A stretch of DNA of 64,000 nucleotides from Glossina fuscipes (GCF_014805625.2 NW_023998414.1:35414324-35478323), one strand, 5' to 3'. Shown: positions 13,744-27,191, counted from the stretch's first letter. The notes: generated by a model from the letters alone, not told the origin. Translations and numbers: made by a program.

Positions 13744-14225
13744 TTTTATACCCACCACTGTAAGATGGAAGGGATATACTCATTATAATTTTTCCATAAT
13801 ATATGCAAAATCCAAAAGGAAGCTTCAGAGACCCTATAAAGTATATATATATATATTCTTGATTCATGCTGATCAATTCTGAATTGATTTACCCATGTCT
13901 GTCAGTCTGTGTGGTATGTGTTGTTGGTATTCTCCCGGTCGCAAAAATTCAGATATCAACTTCAAATTTATTGGAAACATTAGAAGTGTCTGCACACAGG
14001 TTGATGTTGAAAATGAGCCAAATCGGTTGGAGCGGGAACGGGCAATGAAGTGTAAACTGAACGCAACTCTGTTTTTTTTTTTAACAAACATTTTTGGATT
14101 TTTGCTTATTCCTCCGAAATTATAAAAGTTACAAGGCTAAAATTTCTCACATTTACTCTACGAAACACTTTACTCCTTACGTGGAAAAACGCGAAAAGAT
14201 TCGCCACGCCCATATAAAGTTACGA
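13744..14225 (+). repeat. Dispersed repeat R1, partial copy
   Basis: It starts TTTTTATACCCACCACTG, then GTATATATATATATATTCTT, a CTGTCAGTCTG tract and GAGCCAAATCGGTTGG, the order seen in the other R1 copies. The right limit is uncertain. Confidence 0.65.
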
Positions 14226-14919
14226 GTAATAAAATTTAATTCTTTTCACTCTTTTAAGGTTTTATGCTCAATCATTTTGTACACTCGATAAATGAATATT
14301 TATTATTATTTGCCTAACAATGGGTGAATTCTAAAATCAATAGGGCAGAGGCCGCGATTACATTTTTCTTAATAATGCTAACGATATGGGTATCAAATGA
14401 AAGAACTTGGTGAGGAGAATGCGAAGAAACTAACAGTTGGTATGCGAGATTCGGTCCCCGCTGAATATAGCTTTCTTTCGTGTTACTCTTGCGCCTATTA
14501 AAATTCGAATTTTCTAGTTTTCAAGAAGCTTCATTCTATTGATTTCTTCAAGTGTTTCCTTATTATGAGGCTTCTTCTCGTTTAGCTCAGTTCAATTCGT
14601 TTCTTTTATTTATTGACTTTAAAATGATTTCACCCGACGCAGCGTGCACTAAGTCGTGATCAATTGTTTATTTAGTTAAGAATCATTCTTTACGTGTTTA
14701 AGGTCTTGTTACTCTGATAAATTATAAATGATTTATATGAACTTTTGTAAAATAAAATCGGGTTTTCGGACACTCATGGTCTTTACTTTCTGTCACTCGG
14801 CCTTACTTTTATACCTTCTGCTTCTACAAATAAAAATGACTAGAGTTCGGCCGCAAGCCGACATGCAAATACCCTCCATACCATCCTACAGTTATTGATT
14901 TAAATACTTTTCATTGGAA

Positions 14920-15190
14920 AGGCGTTATAGGAGATGTGGTTGAAAAAGTGGTCCGATCCATTTGAATAGAGTTCGTTCTTGGAATAAAACTTCTTTGCAT
15001 CAATGTTGCAAATTTCATTGAAATATCGCAAAAAATTACGGTTTGTGTGTTGAACACAAGAAAACAAGACGAACAGACGGACAAACAAACTTAGACTGAT
15101 AATGTAAGGTGAGTTTGGTTTATTTTAAGTACACGGTGTTGCATATATTCGCACAAACTTTAGTTTGTCGCTATTAATTGATACCGATCC
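14920..15190 (+). repeat. Dispersed repeat R2, partial copy
   Basis: It contains AAAAGTGGTCCGATCC, GTTGAACACAAGAAAACAAG and ATATTCGCACAAACTT, as in the other R2 copies. It lies 0.7 kb right of an R1 copy in the same orientation. Confidence 0.6.
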
Positions 15191-17164
15191 CGAAGGGGAT
15201 AATTAAGAAGAAGACAATTAATCACTTTTGTAGCGTCCGGCATTTACGCATATGTAGTATAAAAGTGACTGTAATACATTGCATTATCACCGGAACTAGA
15301 GGTGGGTGCAAAAATGCAGCATAATTGTGGAATGTGTAGAAGAGCCCGAAATATCGATTGAAAGTTTTCATACTCACATTGAAATCGTATACGTTAAAGT
15401 CGGACTCACGAAGCAATTAGTCATCAGTGTTGTCGAAAGTGCGCGAATATTTACAAACGTCATCCAATCGTAAAATTTCACTTACTTTACTGTCGTGGGC
15501 TTAAGACGAGATTCCACTTTTTCATCCTATCATTTCTGTATTCGTTTTGACGAACAAGAAATCGGGCGCCTACAACCCTCACAGTGAAGAGTACTAGTTT
15601 AAGTGTTTACACATCATATTGCACAGTTTAGAAAATTCTTGTATATATGAGTTCAAATTTGGAGTTCCGCCCACTTACTGCATTAGATTTGCTAAATGCA
15701 GTGATGAAGTGAGCATCAGAGATCCCATAATCTATACGTATTAGTAAGCAATCAGTTCAGCCATGTCTCTCTGCACATTTATCGATCCATCGATAAATTT
15801 TCATCGAGATCTTAGCCTTAGATTTGATCATCTCAGTCACTGTCTTATCTTTGTCATCATGGAAAAGTTTCAAAACTCAATTCACCAAAAGTTATTTCAT
15901 AATATAGTTTGCCTTAATAAAACGTTCGCTTTCGTTTAGAATTGTGAACCGATTAAAAAGCATATATTAGGTCTGAAAATATGAAGTTCGGATTTGAGAA
16001 ACAGATGGCTAACACGACGCTTTCGAGGATATACATACATCGGTATAAAGACTTTCAAGCGATAACGGCTCTCTGCCTTTATTAAAATGAACAGATAATG
16101 CGAAGCAATCTTATATGACTTCACGAAAGAACAACCGAAAGCTTCCATGAACAAATGTATAGAATAGAGAAACAACTCATCAGATCAAGTTGATCAAGAT
16201 CATTCTCACTGTCACGATACCGATTCAATTTCATTTTTTGCAAAGAACTCAACGCGATTATTATGATCATGAAGGGTGTGGCAAAGAATTCATTTCAAAT
16301 AAGAAAATTAAATTCGGTCGGGACCTATCTTAGCTTGATGTCTTGAAAAACTTTTGATTTAATCCTCAATATTTTATGTATTTTGCATCCTTTAAAAAAA
16401 ACAAGTCGCCCCGTTAAGACGTTATACACCTTCGGCTATAAGTCTTCATTTGAAGCAATATTAAGGGGAAAATTGTTTTTGCAATTATCTCTGCGAGATA
16501 AGTGCTTTCGAACTTAGACACGAAGGAAAAGTCACGTATATGTATGTATGCTTACCCGTTTACAACGTTGTTAAGCGTCTTCAAAAATTATACAAAAGGT
16601 TTACGTTTTTTTCGAAAATTTCGCCATTAACCCATGTTAATGTGCGAAATAATTGTTAAAAGCATAATAGATTGCTTGTAAAGTGTTCTTAATTTTTCAG
16701 TCAATCACTACCATTGACGGTTCCTTCATGACGAAGCGCAATTTTGCTTCAGATCGCCCTTCATCGCCTCCTTATGGAAGCATTATAATAACCTTTATAA
16801 GCTCATTGCTATTTAAGAGTCCATTCATCGGAATCATAGCATAAAGCTAAGTCAAGGGTTTAAAAAAAAATTCGAATTTTTTTCAAATTTCGACTATCGG
16901 ACGACTCGATCCGATATCAATATCAATGTCTATGCATGTTAACAGATTCAATATTGAATGTGAAGGACGACGTTCACAGAAAATTACAACAGCAATCATA
17001 AGCAGAGAGAGAACCTTAAGAACCTTTTCATATACATATGTAACATTTTTGAATAGCCTACGGAATGCTTAAGTCAAACATGTACAACATTGTGGCGGGA
17101 TATGGCGTACCTTCACATACTCTACACTGCTTCGCTTAGTACAGTTATTCATATAGCGACATTT

Positions 17165-17420
17165 CAATATCAGTTATTATTGTATAGGAAGTGATCGAAA
17201 GAATGGTCCGGTCTGAATCATTTGCAATAGGGTTTTGTCATCGGGCCAAAACAGGCCAGTGCTACCAAATTTCACCAAAATATTTCAAAAATTGCCACAA
17301 ATGAAGATTAAACATAAGAAAACAAGATGGACAGACGGACGGAAAAAGCTTATCCTTCTGATTACTGATGATACATTCGCACAAAGTTAATGTACTAATG
17401 TGCCAGTCGCGTTCTAGAAT
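17165..17420 (+). repeat. Dispersed repeat R2, partial copy
   Basis: It contains GAATGGTCCGGTCTGAATCA, ATAAGAAAACAAGATGGACA and ACATTCGCACAAAGTTAATG. It is diverged but in the R2 order. Confidence 0.6.
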
Positions 17421-17790
17421 GTAATAAGCAAAGGTCAATATATAATTCAAGAGTAACAAGAGAACATGAATCGATTTATGATTCCCGATATCGAGTAAAG
17501 TTACTCGGCATTAATTTTATGATCAATAAACTTTAAACTCTCTACTCGTCACATCGAATCATTAACTCATGGGGTATCAAGTCTTCTCGTTATCATCTCA
17601 CTATTTATATGCCGGGCCCGGTATTTTAATTAAAAACCCTTGTCAGTTATCCGAATAAATAACCTAACTAAGTGATATCCTAACAATTCTTCAATGAAAA
17701 ATATAGATATTTGTATATTTATTCAATTTCAAAATAAAGAAGTCGCAGAGTTATATACAAATACAAATATATACAAATGAGTAGAACAAC

Positions 17791-17813
17791 GAAGAAGAAG
17801 AAGAAGAAGAAGA
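17791..17813. repeat. (GAA)n microsatellite
   Basis: Seven to eight GAA units. Confidence 0.9.
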
Positions 17814-18447
17814 ATAAGAAAGGAATTAGTTATAGGTTTAACGCATATAGGATTTTCCCATTTGCTTACTTAAATATTATTACCATAATTTTTTGTTTGT
17901 TCCCTTAGTTAGTAAAAACCACGCGAAATTTTATTATCCTCACAAATTCCAACATCGACCGTTATATAAAAACAACAAATGGTCCATTAAATACCCGGCA
18001 AACGGTATACAATTCGATGATGAATGGCAAAGCGATCATCTTAAATGCATTTTCTTTGGTGTAAACAGGTAAAAATGCTCGCTATGATTGATCAAGAGAA
18101 GCGCATATTCACAGTCTCATAGTTGTTACTTATTAACAAGCGGATTGTTAACAAGCGTCGCATTTACAAGAAGTTGTTCGCTCTTACGTGCAAAACATTA
18201 ATTAAATTCCACTTATTTAAATGCATTAGTAAATAAACTTTACAATCTAAGTTGTAGTGTAGGCAGATCTTTTTTTTTTTTTTTTTTTTTTGCTGGAAAA
18301 TAGTATAATTTAAAAAAAAAAAAAAAAAACCCAACCTTTTTTCTCAACCAATACACACAATGCACAAAATGACAATCAGTTAACAATTAGTTTTATGCTC
18401 AATATTTACGCAGCGAGCCTAATAAAGCTATTGAAACCATCCAAGTG

Positions 18448-18448
<1 letters not shown>

Positions 18449-18488
<40 letters not shown>

Positions 18489-18495
18489 TATATAT
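18449..18495. repeat. (TA)n microsatellite
   Basis: About 22 TA units with one AA interruption. Confidence 0.9.
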
Positions 18496-18839
18496 TTTAG
18501 ATGAAATCGATGTGAAGTAAGTACACGACTCTAGGAAAAATTATTCGAATTTCTTTCGTCAGATGGAAATTTTTCTCAAGCGAATGACAGAGTGAATCGC
18601 CTAATACAATTTTTACATATATTTATTTTTATGCTCATGCTTAGAGTCTTATTTTTTATCTCATGGTGAAAATGCCGAAACCTAGACCTCTGTGATTCAA
18701 ACTGTCAAATCTCTATTCTCGATCAATTTACTTTATATAAAATACTAAAAATTACAAACTTATAAACACTTGTTTCTTTTAAGTAGGGTAAAAAATTAGT
18801 CTCAAGCCAGTTTTAGAGAGACACATCACAAAGTGTATA

Positions 18840-19125
18840 TACCGTTGATTAGCATCAAAATATGGAATCGATTTAAGAATATCGGTCTGTTCAACTATAC
18901 TAATATCTGTTGTAAAAACATTCTCCTGGCCGTAGAAATGAAGCTATCGACTCCAAATTGGGCAAAAACGTTGGAAATTCTTTTATGCAGGTAAGTATTG
19001 AAAACGAGCCAAATCGGTTGAAGGACACGTCTTCAGCACCACGTTAATTAAGAACACTTGTATTTTTCAAAGGGAATAAAAATTGATTTTTTTCCCTCAT
19101 TACTCATAAACTGTAGCAGATGTAG
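18840..19125 (+). repeat. Dispersed repeat R1, partial copy
   Basis: It contains ATTCTCCTGGCCGTAGAAAT, GAAGCTATCGACTCC and GAGCCAAATCGGTTGAAGGA, matching the interior of R1 at 43780-43880. The terminal GTATACCC motif is not preserved. Confidence 0.6.
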
Positions 19126-21224
19126 CAGTAATGTGCAAACTTTTTATATAGAACACGCTTATAACGCGTACATCATGCCTATGCAATAAAAATCATTCTC
19201 GCAATCACTGCTCATGAAAATGCCTCATTTCGAAACAGTCGTTATATATGAAATTTGTAAAAAAAAATATATATAAAAAATAATAATAATAATAATAATA
19301 ATTGTGTTAGACAATGATGGTGTAGGGTAATTAAATGGCCGGCCTGGCCCGACTATAATATTCTTACTCTTTTTTATTTTCCGTAAGTTGCTACATATAA
19401 TCTGGCGCTTATCATATAATCTGAACAACGTCGATATATGTAAGTATACTGAAGCGTTTATCAGATAGTGTTAGATTGGTACACTTGCCATTAACATCGG
19501 ATAGAAGAAGTATCGCATCATTCCGTTTATTAGCCTTTAAATAATAACAATTTTTATTATTGTTGGTAATTATTTTGGTCCAATTTTTTCCAAATATACT
19601 TTAATTTAATTTTTTTTTTTTTTTTTTTTTGAAATTCATTGAAAATTTTCCGAAATAATTTAGCAGACACCGACCAATAAATAGTGAAAAGACTTTAAAG
19701 TAGACATGCCATTCATTTTTGTCCGAGAACGTCATCAACATCCATTCAATTATAGAAAAGGAGTGTAAGGATCTTGCACTCAGATATTGTGCTTAAAATC
19801 TTGAGGATCTTGTCGATAGATTTCGAATACCGAAATGTCGATTAAGAAATTTGAAGTTAAACAATTCCCGATGCAATGCAGCGATTCGCACCTACTAATG
19901 CACCTAAGCATGTTACCCTAAATATTTGTAAATTTTTCAGTAAAAGTTTATAATCAATTACACGACTAAAAATCATCCCAATGACATGAAATTTCTGGCA
20001 AATGTTAATAACATTTGCATCATCTTAGAATGAAAGATGATCGATGATGTAGTCGAAGCGCGCATGTTTGTTTATATGAAAATAAAAAATATTCCCCTTC
20101 CCTTTTTCTTATATTTTTTTTTTTTGAGCACAATGTTACACATAAGCAATTGGATGATGAAATTATTATTAGAATTTGTTGATGATAAAAACTAATATTC
20201 GTTTTTTCATCTTCACGCTAAACTTTGTTATGAGAATTATCTCGTCTTCGAAGAACTAATCGTAACGAATACTAAACTGTTTGCAGAATAGAAGCTTGCC
20301 CTTCCCTTCCTATGCAGTGTTTGTAGTCCAAATTGTAGTCCACATCCTATACGAAAGTACGTCAACATTTGCAAACGAAGCTTGAGCTTATCTTCAGGCT
20401 AGAAATCTTGCTCAGCAACCTTGCTCAACTTGAAATGCTTATCATCGTAAACTCTTGACAAAATTCATGTGTTTTGCGTACCAAGTCATCAGCGAGCGAA
20501 CGTTCGCAAGAAAAAAAATGAAAAATGAAAAAATTGAGGAAAAAAAATTCGATAATACTATCATCCACACTACTCGATATATATATGAATTCTAATCTCG
20601 TTCTATCTCGGTAGCCGATCAACGTCATGAAAATCAAGATCAAAGATGAAGAATCCGCCTTGGGCATACTATTGCAACTAACATATCAATGAGTGCTTAA
20701 GAAAATTACTTCTCCGATCTGTGACTGCCAGTGACAATATCTAATGGATGAACATATACTTTACCGTGGATATCGTAAAAATACCTGAAGAACTTAATAT
20801 CAATAAAGTATTTGATTTTCTTATCTAACGCTAAAAAAGAAGATCCTTAGCTAATCTTAGTTGCTAATGATCATCGTCTTTTTAGCCCTAGAATTTATTT
20901 GTTTGGTCTGTTTGCAAGAATTTTAATCGGCTACTTGTACAGGTAAAAATGATAAAAGAAATGAGAAATAGAGCAGAGCGGTATGCATAACCATTGACTT
21001 CGATACTTTTCATCTTCCTCTGCATGACGCTAATCATAGAGCCCTCAAAAATTCTTCTTCTTTTAAATTCTCTTGCTCTTGTTTTTTTTTTTTTTTATTT
21101 GAAGAAATTTGCTGCCAAATCCCATCAAACACGTTCGAAAACTTGTCGCGATCATAGCGCGTTTTGGTTTCAACGATTTTAAAATGGCGACACGAATTGA
21201 CTAAAAATTTCCATATTTTGATCA

Positions 21225-21512
21225 CTTCTTGCAAGATAGTTGTCAAGGACACACACTCACACGGTTGCAATTCGAATGGGAAGTTCTGCCACATTCTACG
21301 TACTTACCAGACGTGACGCCTCCTGCCAATTGTTCAAATCGGTGCAGCAGGGCTTGTCGGAATGCGGATTCAAAGCAAAGTTGAACAAATGCGAACAAGT
21401 GAGTCGGTGAATGGATCGCTGAAAAGTTATTTTAACATGATATCGTCACGTTACCAAATAAAATGTAAAATGTTGTTGAAATGTAGAATGGAAACTACCT
21501 TGGGTTGATATA
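21225..21512 (+). pseudogene. Old mariner transposase relic, C-terminal half
   Basis: Plus-strand frames give LQDSCQGHT (decayed second-Asp motif), LQFEWEVLPHSTYLPDVTP, then after a frame change QLFKSVQQGLSECGFKA, and in another frame EWIAEKLF.HDIVTLPNKM and NGNYLG, matching the mariner C-terminus in order. Stops and frameshifts are frequent. It is in the opposite orientation to the younger mariner that starts at 21521. Confidence 0.7.
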
Positions 21513-21520
21513 TATATATA

Positions 21521-22786
21521 TTAGTTTGGGGAAAAAGAAATCCATTATTTTTATATGAACTTCAGGACTTTATTTAACATGCTTCGGATTGTCCGATTTG
21601 GGTCAAATATGCACCGTTTTGTTGTATGATTTGTTGCCATTTTAAAGGTAACTTCAAAATGCCTCTCTCATAGAAGTCCTGGTCTCTATTTGCAAAAAAC
21701 TCTAGTAGTCGATTTTCACAATCCTCCCTAGATTCCAATTTTTTATCATTAAAGAAATTTTGCAATGCAAGAAAAAGATGATAATCGCTTGGTGCCAAGT
21801 CCGGACTGTATGGCGGATGCATTAAAACTTCCCAACCAAGCTCCCGAAGTTTCTGGCGAGTCACTGTTGATGTGTGTGGCCTAGCGTTGTCCTGGTGGAA
21901 CGCGACACCTCTCCTGTTGGCCAATTCTGGCCGTTTCTGGTCAATCGCTATCTTCAAACGGTCCAGTTGTTGACAGTAGAGATCAGAAGTTAGCGTTTGG
22001 CCATATGGAAGCAACTCATAATAAATAATCCCCTTCCAGTCCCACCAAATGCATAGCAAAACCTTCCTGGCCGTTTGAGGTGCTTCACCGCTCTTTGACC
22101 ACGATCGTTTTCGCACAGGGTTATCGTATGTGATCCATTTCTCATCTCCAGTCACCATCCGTTTAAGAAATGGGTCTATCTCATTCCGTTTGGCCAAGGC
22201 TACGCAGATGGAAATTCAATCAATCATGTTTTTTCTGTTAATTGGTGTGGCACCCAAACATCGAGCTTCTTTTTGAATCCAGCTTTGTGTAAATGGTTTA
22301 AAACTGTTTTATGGTCGATTTTTAGCTCCTGGGCGATGTTACGATTGCTAACATGCCGGTCAACTTCGATCATTTCTCCGATTTTATTGACATTTTCGAC
22401 GACCGGCCTACCTGTGCGAGGTGCATCTTTAACATCAAAAATTCCTGAACGGACGCTACGAAACCAAAATTGCACATAATTGGCTGTTACAGTATCGGAA
22501 CCATAAACACCATTCACAATGTTAGCCGCCTGGCTTGCCTTTTCGCCTTTGTCAAAGAAAAACTGTAAAATGTACCGAATTTTCTCTTTGTTCACTTCCA
22601 TTTTTAACACGCTGTAACTCACAACTGAATGCACCAAACAAAAAACAGCAAAAGAATTTTTATTACTGCGATATGTACAGTATGTAAATGTACAGTATTG
22701 GAAATTGTTTGATCGATACTTTGCGAGAAATCTATCAGTGCAGCCATCTACCGAAAAAATAATGGATTTCTTTTTCCCCAAACTAA
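21521..22786 (-). mobile_element. Mariner element with perfect 32-bp inverted repeats
   Basis: The first 32 bases (starting TTAGTTTGGGG) recur exactly as the reverse complement at the right end, and TA flanks both sides (21519-21520, 22787-22788). Total length is 1266 bp, normal for mariner. It encodes a D,D34D transposase on the minus strand, broken by one frameshift and one stop. TIR identity suggests a fairly recent insertion. It abuts a much older mariner relic on its left. Confidence 0.95.
21574..22601 (-). pseudogene. Mariner transposase, one frameshift and one nonsense codon
   Basis: The reading frame starts at 22601 (MEVNKEKIRYILQFFF), with a helix-turn-helix DNA-binding half containing RTGRPV and WVPHQLTEK. 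The catalytic half has TGDEKWITYDN, HQDNARPHTS and HPPYSPDLAPSDYHLF; the spacing between the last two Asp residues is 34, the mariner D,D34D signature. The region is 1028 nt, one base short of a whole number of codons. The frame slips near the T-run at 22229-22234, and a TGA at 22216-22218 sits where an Arg codon would be one transition away. The rest is open. Motifs such as YGQTLTSDLYCQQLDRLK resemble the mellifera-like group (assignment from memory). Confidence 0.93.
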
Positions 22787-23183
22787 TATATTGTACCAGT
22801 TTTCCACAATTAATGCCTTTCGTTGGGGAAGAAGTGATCAAAATTTGTGCACTCAAACACTCAATAATATCATAATAATAATAGAAATTTCAACTTAATA
22901 GCATCTTCTACGACGAAATCAATTATATTGATAACTTCTAGCAATACAAGTGTTCACTCACTACATTGGAGTGTACTTTTGCTTACATTTTTGTGCCTAG
23001 ACACACTTGTGTGTTTCATTAATATTGGCCTCGATCGAGAAGATGAACATCGAACTAAACATCGGAAAAAACTTTCCATCGGCTCGTATATTAAAAAAAT
23101 GCTACATGATCCGGTAACTCTTACCCACACTAGACAATTTGCATCGAAAATGCCGAGAAACAGACAAAAGTTACTTATCCAAG

Positions 23184-23420
23184 CATTCACCCGGCCACTG
23201 TTTCGTCCTTGGAGGAAAGCAATACGGGCTCAGATTCAGAAAAGCTCCTCTCTATCAATATCTAGATTGATCATTAACTTCATAGATATATATATATATA
23301 TTGTTTCGTTCTTGGAGGAAAGCAATACAAGACTCAGATTGAGAAAAGCTCCTCTCTACCAATATCTAGGGTGATCATCACATATATATGCATATATATA
23401 TATACATATACCTATACATA

Positions 23421-23481
<61 letters not shown>

Positions 23482-23590
23482 TCACCCGGCCATTGTTTCG
23501 TCGTTGGAGGAAAGCAATACGGGCTCAGATTCAGAAAAGCTCCTCTCTATCAATATCTAGATTGATCATTAACTTCGTAGATATACATAT
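23184..23590 (+). repeat. Three tandem copies of a ~107-bp unit between TA arrays
   Basis: Copies lie at 23184-23287, 23301-23385 and 23479-23590. Each contains GGAGGAAAGCAATAC, AAAAGCTCCTCTCTA and CAATATCTAG. The first and third differ at only about 3 of 107 positions and both start CATTCACCCGGCCA; the middle one is shorter and more diverged. TA-rich arrays separate copies 2 and 3. Confidence 0.9.
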
Positions 23591-24177
23591 ATATATATAT
23601 ATATATGCATTCATTCTGCAATATCTGCAATAAGGCTTGATAAAAATAATGATTTTCTATTTAACATTTATTTAACAATTCGAGAAAGACTATTGGTTTT
23701 TTTTTTTTTTTTTTGCTTTTCTTATTGCTGTTGTTTGCTGTATTCAAACTTATTCGCAATAATTGAAATGGCAACAAATTTGCTTAGTGAGCGAACTTAT
23801 TGTACTTTGTTCACATACTTGCTTTAATAATCATTAAGAAAATGTGTTTTTTTTTTTTTTTTGAATCTTTTTAAACACATTTTTTGCTACTATTAAATTA
23901 AGATTGTACAAAAAATAAAAAATAAAAAAAAAATAAAAACAATATGTTATTTGTAAATACATGCGCTATTTATTGTTTTTAAATCGTTATAATTTGTAGA
24001 ATATTGTTATTGTCGGTGCTTTTTAATATTTTAAATTTTGTTTTTGTTTCTTTTTTTTTTTTGCATTTTATTTATTTATTTGTTTATGATCTATATATTT
24101 TGTAAATAAATTTACAAAGTGTGGATTAAAAGGCTGCCGAATAATTCAGATCATATATATATATGCTCGCCTGTATT

Positions 24178-24218
24178 CAAAACTCTACCGCACTTGGGAT
24201 TTGAGCCCGCGATCATTG
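24178..24218 (-). mobile_element. SINE fragment, B-box region only
   Basis: The stretch containing CTCTACCGCACTTGGGATTT and GAGCCCGCGATCATTG matches the B-box and adjoining body of the SINE at 35059. The A-box end and tail are absent or unrecognisable. It is embedded in TA-rich DNA. Confidence 0.5.
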
Positions 24219-24369
24219 TTTATTTTTTTATTTATTTTTTTTCTCCTTACAATATGTGTTTTGATTATAGCGCTACAATCGGGCATGAATATATATATAT
24301 ATATATATACATATATATATCTGTATATCTGTATATCTGTATATCTGCATATTTGCGTGTGTATATGTA

Positions 24370-24406
<37 letters not shown>

Positions 24407-24952
24407 GTAGCGTATATTTATGCATCAATACATATGCATAAGCGCAAAAAGTTTGTAAGAAAGAATATTCTTAGAAAAGCCAACAACACAACGTAACTGA
24501 AACTGAATGCTTAACGTGAATCACATATAATAAATGCTTATACATAAGTATGTCATATATATATATATGTGTTTATATCAATGTATATGTAATGTAATCT
24601 ATATGCCCCTTTCATACTGATAAATATATATATATATATATATTTTTTTTTGTGTGTTTATTCCTCTTTTTCTTATTCTTATAAATGTATGCGTACATGC
24701 TATGCACATAAATGTATCGTATGAATACAAAACGCCGTACCTGCCAGACAGTCTGTCGCCATCGAACCACTCTGGCGGCAATATACCACAATTATACATT
24801 TGTATATGAACATAAATCCATACAGACAAAACAATATGAAAGCATATAAGCACACATACAGATGCAAAAAAAAAAAAAAAATAAATAAATAAAAAATACA
24901 AAATACAAAAAAAAAAAAGTAAACACATATTTTCACATATGTAGCCATTAAG

Positions 24953-24985
<33 letters not shown>

Positions 24986-25342
24986 TGCAACATTCATAAA
25001 TGTTTTGTGCTTTTAAATCAGATACTCGCCTGTGCGATAAGTTGTTATTTGTATGTATGCGTTATTGTATTGGTCGTTATACGGTTATGGTTGAAGAAGG
25101 GGCCAGAGGATGGAGGTTTGAATATTAAACAAATAAAAGCTGGCACTCTGGCGTCGTGTCATTACAGAAACAACATGAAGTTATATATGCGTGTGCTATA
25201 CATACCTACGAATATGCTTGAATGTATGTAAGTACCTACGTTCATATGAACACAAACCGAATGAAAACCAGAAAACCTGCACTTCCAGAGACTGTACTAA
25301 ATACGTGAACATACTCGATGTTTTTATAGCCAGTCAAATCTT

Positions 25343-25377
<35 letters not shown>

Positions 25378-25378
25378 G

Positions 25379-25421
<43 letters not shown>

Positions 25422-27169
25422 TTCACACCCATTTATATTTTTTACTCACTTATGGATGCAGAAAAATATTCATGTCAAGTAATTCAACACTGCATACATG
25501 CTGAAAATATACCGATCCATACATCCATACATACATACATACACACAAATGTATACATATGTATACATACATATATATTATAAAGTGATTCTTCCAAAGT
25601 GAAGAAAGCACTTCCACAAAGTATACTTCAAAGTAGTCCAATGATACAAAATAAGTTCATATGTACATATTTGCACTATATATATGTATATGTACATGCA
25701 TAAATGTATACAACAAAATCCAACTCCAACCACATTTTACTTTAACGCCGATGAATTCTTCGAAGATGAACAACAAACGATCAGCAAAAAGTAATGAAAA
25801 CACATACATACATTTATACATCTATCTCTATCTCTTTGTATACATATATATATATACATACGATTTGGTTGTTTTTTTTTTTTTCTTCATTTTTTTTCTT
25901 GAATTTTTTGTATGAAAAATCGTTTTGAACAATCAACCAAAAACAGTGATGAGAGAGAGACTGATGTTGCTAGCAATTAAGTGTCAGCATCAATAATCAA
26001 AATTATGCAAATATATGAACTTGTAATTTTTAAAATAGAATTCGATCAATTCGATTTCAATGAATCGAGAATTCGATGATCCGAGTGAATGTCAATTGAA
26101 ACTATATTTCCGAGTTTTCATTCGAATCGTACGATATATTCATTTATCATCACATTCTTTGTAGCGCAGCCCGTAAAACTATGTGAGTCAAAGCCATTTC
26201 CAGAATAAAAACAATTGCAAAGGAATTCGTGTAAGAACAAATGTTGAATGTTGAAAGTTCGATTAACTTTCCAAAGTTGTTTGTATAAAATTTTGAAATG
26301 ATTGCTCTTCTTCTTCATCAGGTTTTGCAAATAAAAAACAATTGTCGTAACATAATATTCTACTTCTTAAAGGAGCACATTTGATTATCTCAAATGTATG
26401 GAAATTGACCCGCCTAGTCCATATTTCGAAGACTGTTCCATAACCATTTATAAAAAAATCGGATTAGCCCAAAACGATTAGTTTAGTTAGTTTATTTAGC
26501 AGTACACTCTCTTAAATTATTTATTGGAAATCGAGCGACAAAGTCTACTGCTTCCTGTGCCTCTGCTAATTATGCGCGACATCGCACGAAAAGTTGGAAG
26601 TAGTCCAAGTCAATACATTGGAAGGAGAATTAAAGGGAAAATTTATCTGGACTATTACCGTTATATCCTCACCTTATTCACGCGTTACATTCAAGAAATA
26701 TTGATAAAATTAAGATCGAAAGATTTGTGAGAATTCACCTTGGCCGCACTAATGGCTGGATGGCTAAAGAACGTTTCTTCTCCTCTCTTATCTGCAATTG
26801 CGACGAAATCCTTACGCTATAAAGTACACACATTAGAAAAATTGCATTCGGTACAACTAAGGTAATCCCATCGATATTCTGCAATCGCCTACAAGTACTT
26901 GATTAATTACTATCAGGCTCAAATAGCCGAATTTCTCTTCTAAAATAGAGCCCCATAGTCTTATGTGTTTGATGCTCATTTTCTTTCTCTTTTAGTTTTA
27001 TTCATTACACTAACAATTATTTACAGATTTTTTTTTTTTTTTTTAATTTACTTGGACGCAAGGAAAACATTCGATGATGATAGCCTTACTTAGTGTGTGT
27101 GTGTGTGTATGTATATATACAGAGTTGTTCAATAAGAGTGAGAGCGATTTTTGCAAAATTAAAAAGAAA

Positions 27170-27191
27170 GCAGGCAGGCAGGCAGGCAGGC
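27170..27191. repeat. (GCAG)5 microsatellite
   Basis: Five tetranucleotide units in otherwise unremarkable DNA. Confidence 0.85.

Larger units (their letters stand above)
15191..21224. other. Non-coding, diverged repeats
   Basis: It holds R2 and R1 fragments, an isolated copy of the R1 right-end motif near 16302-16325, and microsatellites. No coding exon is recognised. Confidence 0.55.

Noticed and set aside
13744..14225. LTR or non-LTR retrotransposon fragment
   Set aside because: No reverse transcriptase, integrase or gag motif and no LTR pair; only a non-coding dispersed repeat is supported.
22273..22479. Plus-strand frame inside the mariner
   Set aside because: Shadow of the minus-strand transposase.
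23371..23633. Open frames rich in Ile-Tyr or Tyr-Ile repeats
   Set aside because: They are translations of TA microsatellites (also at 1268, 7167, 11462, 24119, 24599, 25191 and 55516), not proteins.
24178..24218. Possible tRNA gene (B-box-like GGGCTCAAATCC)
   Set aside because: No cloverleaf can be completed; it matches the SINE family instead. No other tRNA or rRNA candidate was found by eye.
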